Shown here: positions 60,698-64,000 of the stretch, piece by piece | Position numbering within the stretch: the stretch's first letter is position 1 | Layout of the letters: the number at the start of each line of letters is the position of its first letter | From: Trema orientale | Taxonomy: Eukaryota > Streptophyta > Magnoliopsida > Rosales > Cannabaceae | DNA: 64,000 nucleotides | Direction of reading: 5' to 3' | Assembly (NCBI GenBank): GCA_002914845.1 | Contig: JXTC01000531.1 | Coordinates: forward strand, 140,534-204,533 | Translations under genes and position numbers: made by a program | The notes under the pieces: generated by a model | Database searches by the model: none | What the model saw: only the letters and a program-made list of their open reading frames with translations | Told to the model about the DNA's origin: nothing

Positions 60698-61427
60698 ATA
60701 TAGGTTTTTGAGACACCCTACTTAATATGATCATATATATTAGGATCACAACCATGAAAGGCACCCAAATTCTTATTGATATTGACCGTTATCCCTTGCC
60801 ATAAATCTATAAATTTAGTTAATTGATTGATTTTCTTCATAAACGGTGCAGGATACATAAGGATTCTTATGAACTGCTTTGCCTTTGCCATATGCTTCTC
60901 CAACAAAAAGCTTTCTCTTTTCTCTATTTCTTTAGGTAAGAAATAGTTTTTACGAGTTTTTAGTTTCAATTTTATTTTCTTAAGCACCTGCACATAAAAA
61001 GTTTTATACAATTAAATTTACTTTTTTTAGCCGTGTGTGATGGCATAGACGGTTGGGTTGCTCACAAATTCAACCAAGGTAATTAATTAAGTTGTATTTT
61101 ATCACCAACTATACAAGTGTAATAATATTTTCAATTTGTGGATCTATATCTTTGTCTACATTATAGAGCAACAACTAGTAGTTAATTTTTGACAACGTCT
61201 AGAACGTAGCATCTCGTTTTCTTCCCTATTTTAGTTTCTACATTTGGTGCTGTTTTGGACATGATAACAGACAGGTGGTCTTATCACTCTCTTACTATTT
61301 ATTGATTAATTGATGTTGCGGACTCTTTCTTTTGAAGATTTGATTTTATATGCTTTATATTTCAGAATTAGCACTGCATGTTTACTGGTAATCCTTTCCC
61401 AAATGTACAGGTAATATTACCTCTTCA
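60698..61427 (+). pseudogene. Inverted partial copy of PIS (exons 2-5 with introns)
   Basis: A genomic copy, on the opposite strand, of part of the PIS gene from intron 1 to just after exon 5. Exon equivalents: 60852-60935 (one base short), 61031-61078 (two bases short), 61235-61274 (full), 61366-61410 (full). The splice sites are mostly kept, but the indels shift the frame and the catalytic Arg63 codon has become His. About 100 bases of intron 1 are missing compared with the parent. The retained introns show it arose by DNA duplication, not retrotransposition. It starts near 60698 and stops abruptly at about 61427. Confidence 0.93.
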
Positions 61428-62840
61428 GGTAATTTCTATTTGGCTTTTTCTTAGTGAGGTTGGAGGTTGGTTTATCCTCTTTGGATTCCTTTTTGGGTGA
61501 CTTAAGCTCAACTGGAGCTTTTCGGTGTTGGTAACAGGTGGTTCAGGCGTTGTTTTAGTGAGGGGAGGGTCGTTGACTTAACCTAACTAGCTAGGTGTGG
61601 ATACGGGTGTAAGAAATTTCTCCATTATCCCCAAACAAACCATAAACAACAAAAAAAAAAATAAAAAAAATAAACAAATAATATTCACAGCAGGAAAAAT
61701 GCAGCAAAATAATCTAATCAACAATAGAAAAACACAACATATTAAGAAAGCGCTTTTACAACCAGACAAATTAGACCACTTTTACAACCAACTAAACACA
61801 TTTTACGTTTAAATAGACAAATTATGAAAATTAACTACAAGAGAAAAAAAATTGATATTTCACAAATAAAAACTAGTAAATTTTATAAGTAAAAAATAAT
61901 AGCTAAAATAGGAAGCCAAACACCAAAACAGACTCTAAGTCTAATTTTTCAACAACAGTAGAATAACTAGTAGAATAAATCACACCAAACAGAACACTAG
62001 AACAGAACTAAACAACCAGATCAGAAACGGAAAAAAAAAAGTTCCAGAGAAACATACTGACCGGCGTCCTTAGCTTCCAATTCCAGCCTTCCACTCCAGC
62101 AAACAACCAAGCGATAACCAAAGCTTCAATGTGAGGAACAACAACCTCCAAGCCAACGACAAAAGAGTTAAGTCAGTGACACCATTGGAGAAAAATTATT
62201 CAATGAACCATAACGTTAAATTAAAAAAAAAAAAAAAGGAAAAAAAAAACTTAAACGTGGAGTGGTGTGATGCCAAAGGGAAAAAAAAACCTTAAGTGCA
62301 ACATAACCAGAATCTGAAAAAAAAAAAAAAAAACAAAGAAAAATCAAGGAAAAGGGAAAGAAATGCTTACTTTTGTGATAGATGCTCTCAAATCCAGTAA
62401 AATAAAGCGCTTTGGGAGAGAACTTTGGATTTGGGAGATTAGGATATTCTTAGGAAAACAATACTCAAATTCAACGAAAATTTAAATGGAGGTAGGGAAG
62501 GAATGAAAGGAGAGAAAGTGAGAAGAACTATGGGAGATTTTTAATTCTCCATTTTTGGCTTAGTAGGTGGTTGGGTTCGTGTGAGAATTGAGAGATGAGA
62601 GAAAATAGAGAGAGGACGCGGCAGAGACAAGTTGTGCCTAGGTTTCTTACCAATGAAATAATGAATATATAAATGTATATATATATATATATTTTTACTT
62701 TTCTTTTTCTTTTTCTTTTTTAAATTACTAGTGCGGGTCGGGTTGGGTTAGTTCGGGTATGCGGAGCCTGAACCCTCTTCGGACCCGTTGGGCTTCGGGT
62801 TGCCAAACTCGCCAACCGCACTGGGCCTCAGTTCCATTCG
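61428..62840. other. Gene-free spacer
   Basis: No gene recognised. The stretch 61640-62340 is A-rich on the plus strand with many poly-A runs. At 62733-62850 there is a GC-rich patch of GGGTCGGGTTGGG and GGGTTGCC phrases typical of hAT-like element termini, but boundaries could not be read. Confidence 0.35.
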
Positions 62841-62845
62841 GGTTC

Positions 62846-63488
62846 AATAAATGCTTTGCATATACAGTGATAAAAGACAGCAGCAGAAGCGCCAACTGGG
62901 CTAACTCAGTTGATCTAGGCTCGAGGGATGTGTGTGTGAGTTTGAGGGTTAGATGTTCAAATTTTGGTAGTATATGTGTCATTTTCTTTTAAATTTATAG
63001 TAAATAGTGATTATTAATTAAGCTTCACTTTGAGGGGGGAAAAAAAAAAACAGCTGCATTATTCAATTTATAAGAAAATATAGAAAAATGACTTCAGACT
63101 TTGAAGTAGGGAACAAAGGGAAGAAACTTATATTGATGGTGGAACACTCTTTAACATATTACAGTTGAAAATTTTAATCTAGGTGAATGTTAATGGCAGA
63201 GAAGCTAACAACTATCACATTCATATGAATGACCTTAAGTTACTAATACTATTTAAGATCACATTACCTGGTCAAAGATATGTATGCTATAGAAATGAAT
63301 TTGATGACTGATTGTAAACTTAATACTAACAACAGTTGCTATCAAGACCATTTTGATTTTGAAGTAATTATATATGCAAATAAAACTAGTCATGACTCCA
63401 TTTCAGAAAAAAAAAAAAAAGAAAGAAAGAAAGAAAAGAAAAACTAGTCATGACTACTTTGATAGGCACTTTTCTCTCTAAGGTAACA
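62846..63488. repeat. Copy of TRAPPC2L intron 4 segment, with insertion
   Basis: Matches 35322-35870 in the same orientation. Compared with that copy it has unrelated sequence at about 62892-63045 and an A/GAAA tract at about 63407-63440. No TRAPPC2L exon is present, so this is not a gene copy. Confidence 0.87.
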
Positions 63489-64000
63489 GTGTAAGTTTTT
63501 CTTAATTATGCAAAACCCTATTATGCATATAATCAATAATTCCAAATAATCTTAGAACTCATAATTTTCACAATAAAATATATGCAACAGACATACCTGA
63601 ATCCATCGCAATAGAACTTTAACTGCCAACCAGTTTTGATATAGAATTCTGAGTTTCTCTCCCTTAACCCTCTATACTTAAAAATAATACGTTTAGTCAT
63701 GGAATATGTATAATTCTGATAATGGTTGGAGAGAGGACCAGATTCTATTTAAATACTTTAAGACATATTTTCCATCAGATATGTCTGTTCATGAAGAGTT
63801 ATATTGTTTTCTAAGAGTTACAACTCTTAGGACATATATTCCATTAGATATGTCTCTTCATAAGAGTTACATTGTTTTGAAGAATTACAACTCTTCATTA
63901 ACCAATAGGAATTTAAATACACTTAATATTATTAAACTATTTAATTAATATTGATAAATACAATATTAATTTTATTAATATCACATAGGTCATATATATA
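63489..64000. other. Terminal spacer, possible LTR-like sequence
   Basis: No gene recognised. The complement of 63590-63660 ends GCGATGGATTCAGGTATG, which resembles retrotransposon LTR sequence, but I cannot confirm this. A 69-bp tandem duplication lies at 63762-63897. Confidence 0.3.
63762..63897. repeat. 69-bp tandem duplication
   Basis: Units starting GACATATTTTCCAT (63762) and GACATATATTCCAT (63831) align throughout; each ends with a small palindrome around AGAGTTACAACTCTT. Confidence 0.88.

Noticed and set aside
61587-61812. Open frames of 60-71 codons on both strands
   Set aside because: They arise from an A-rich tract and have no domain.
1-64000. Search for CRISPR arrays, operons, phage, viral or toxin genes, and complete tRNA or rRNA genes
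   Set aside because: None seen. Genes have plant introns, and the tRNA-like pieces belong to SINEs.

Overview
The window is nuclear DNA of a flowering plant, almost certainly a eudicot. It is very AT-rich, genes are interrupted by many short GT-AG introns, spacers run to many kilobases, and small non-autonomous transposons (MITEs, SINEs, foldback elements) are everywhere. No bacterial, organellar or viral gene was recognised. I cannot name the species.

Layout. At 1.5-9.4 kb (+) lies a complete 18-exon aminoalcoholphosphotransferase gene (AAPT). Its 5' UTR intron carries a 1.15-kb Mutator-like element. Tail to tail with it, at 10.3-13.3 kb (-), is an 8-exon gene for a probably plastid-targeted DUF2232-like membrane protein. 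The stretch 13.3-21.8 kb is repeat-rich spacer. A single-exon DUF740 (OCTOPUS-like) gene lies at 21.8-23.0 kb (+). From 23 to 35 kb there is gene-free spacer with tandem duplications, an LTR-like relic containing a minisatellite, and foldback elements. A 5-exon TRAPPC2L gene lies at 35.1-36.9 kb (-). The spacer at 37-48 kb holds several MITEs, a diverged satellite array, and a damaged U2 snRNA locus with an N at the break.

The distal part is a gene-and-pseudogene cluster: a UBC23-like pseudogene (48.1-49.9 kb, +), a tentative cystatin-fold gene with TE-stuffed introns (50.6-54.3 kb, -), a 3' fragment of the proteasome subunit RPN3 (55.2-55.7 kb, +), an intact 10-exon phosphatidylinositol synthase gene PIS (57.2-59.3 kb, -), and an inverted, decayed partial copy of PIS (60.7-61.4 kb, +). 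The last 2.5 kb contains a copy of part of a TRAPPC2L intron and other repeats.

Function. AAPT and PIS are both CDP-alcohol phosphotransferases with the full catalytic motif; they make PC/PE and PI in the ER. TRAPPC2L belongs to the TRAPP vesicle-tethering complex. There is no operon-like logic. The most distinctive content is how the DNA was built: Mutator-type MITEs with readable 9-bp target duplications, nested MITEs, a SINE whose empty site is preserved 6 kb away, and an inverted partial copy facing its living parent. All exon models were read by eye from splice sites and reading-frame continuity; no search was run.
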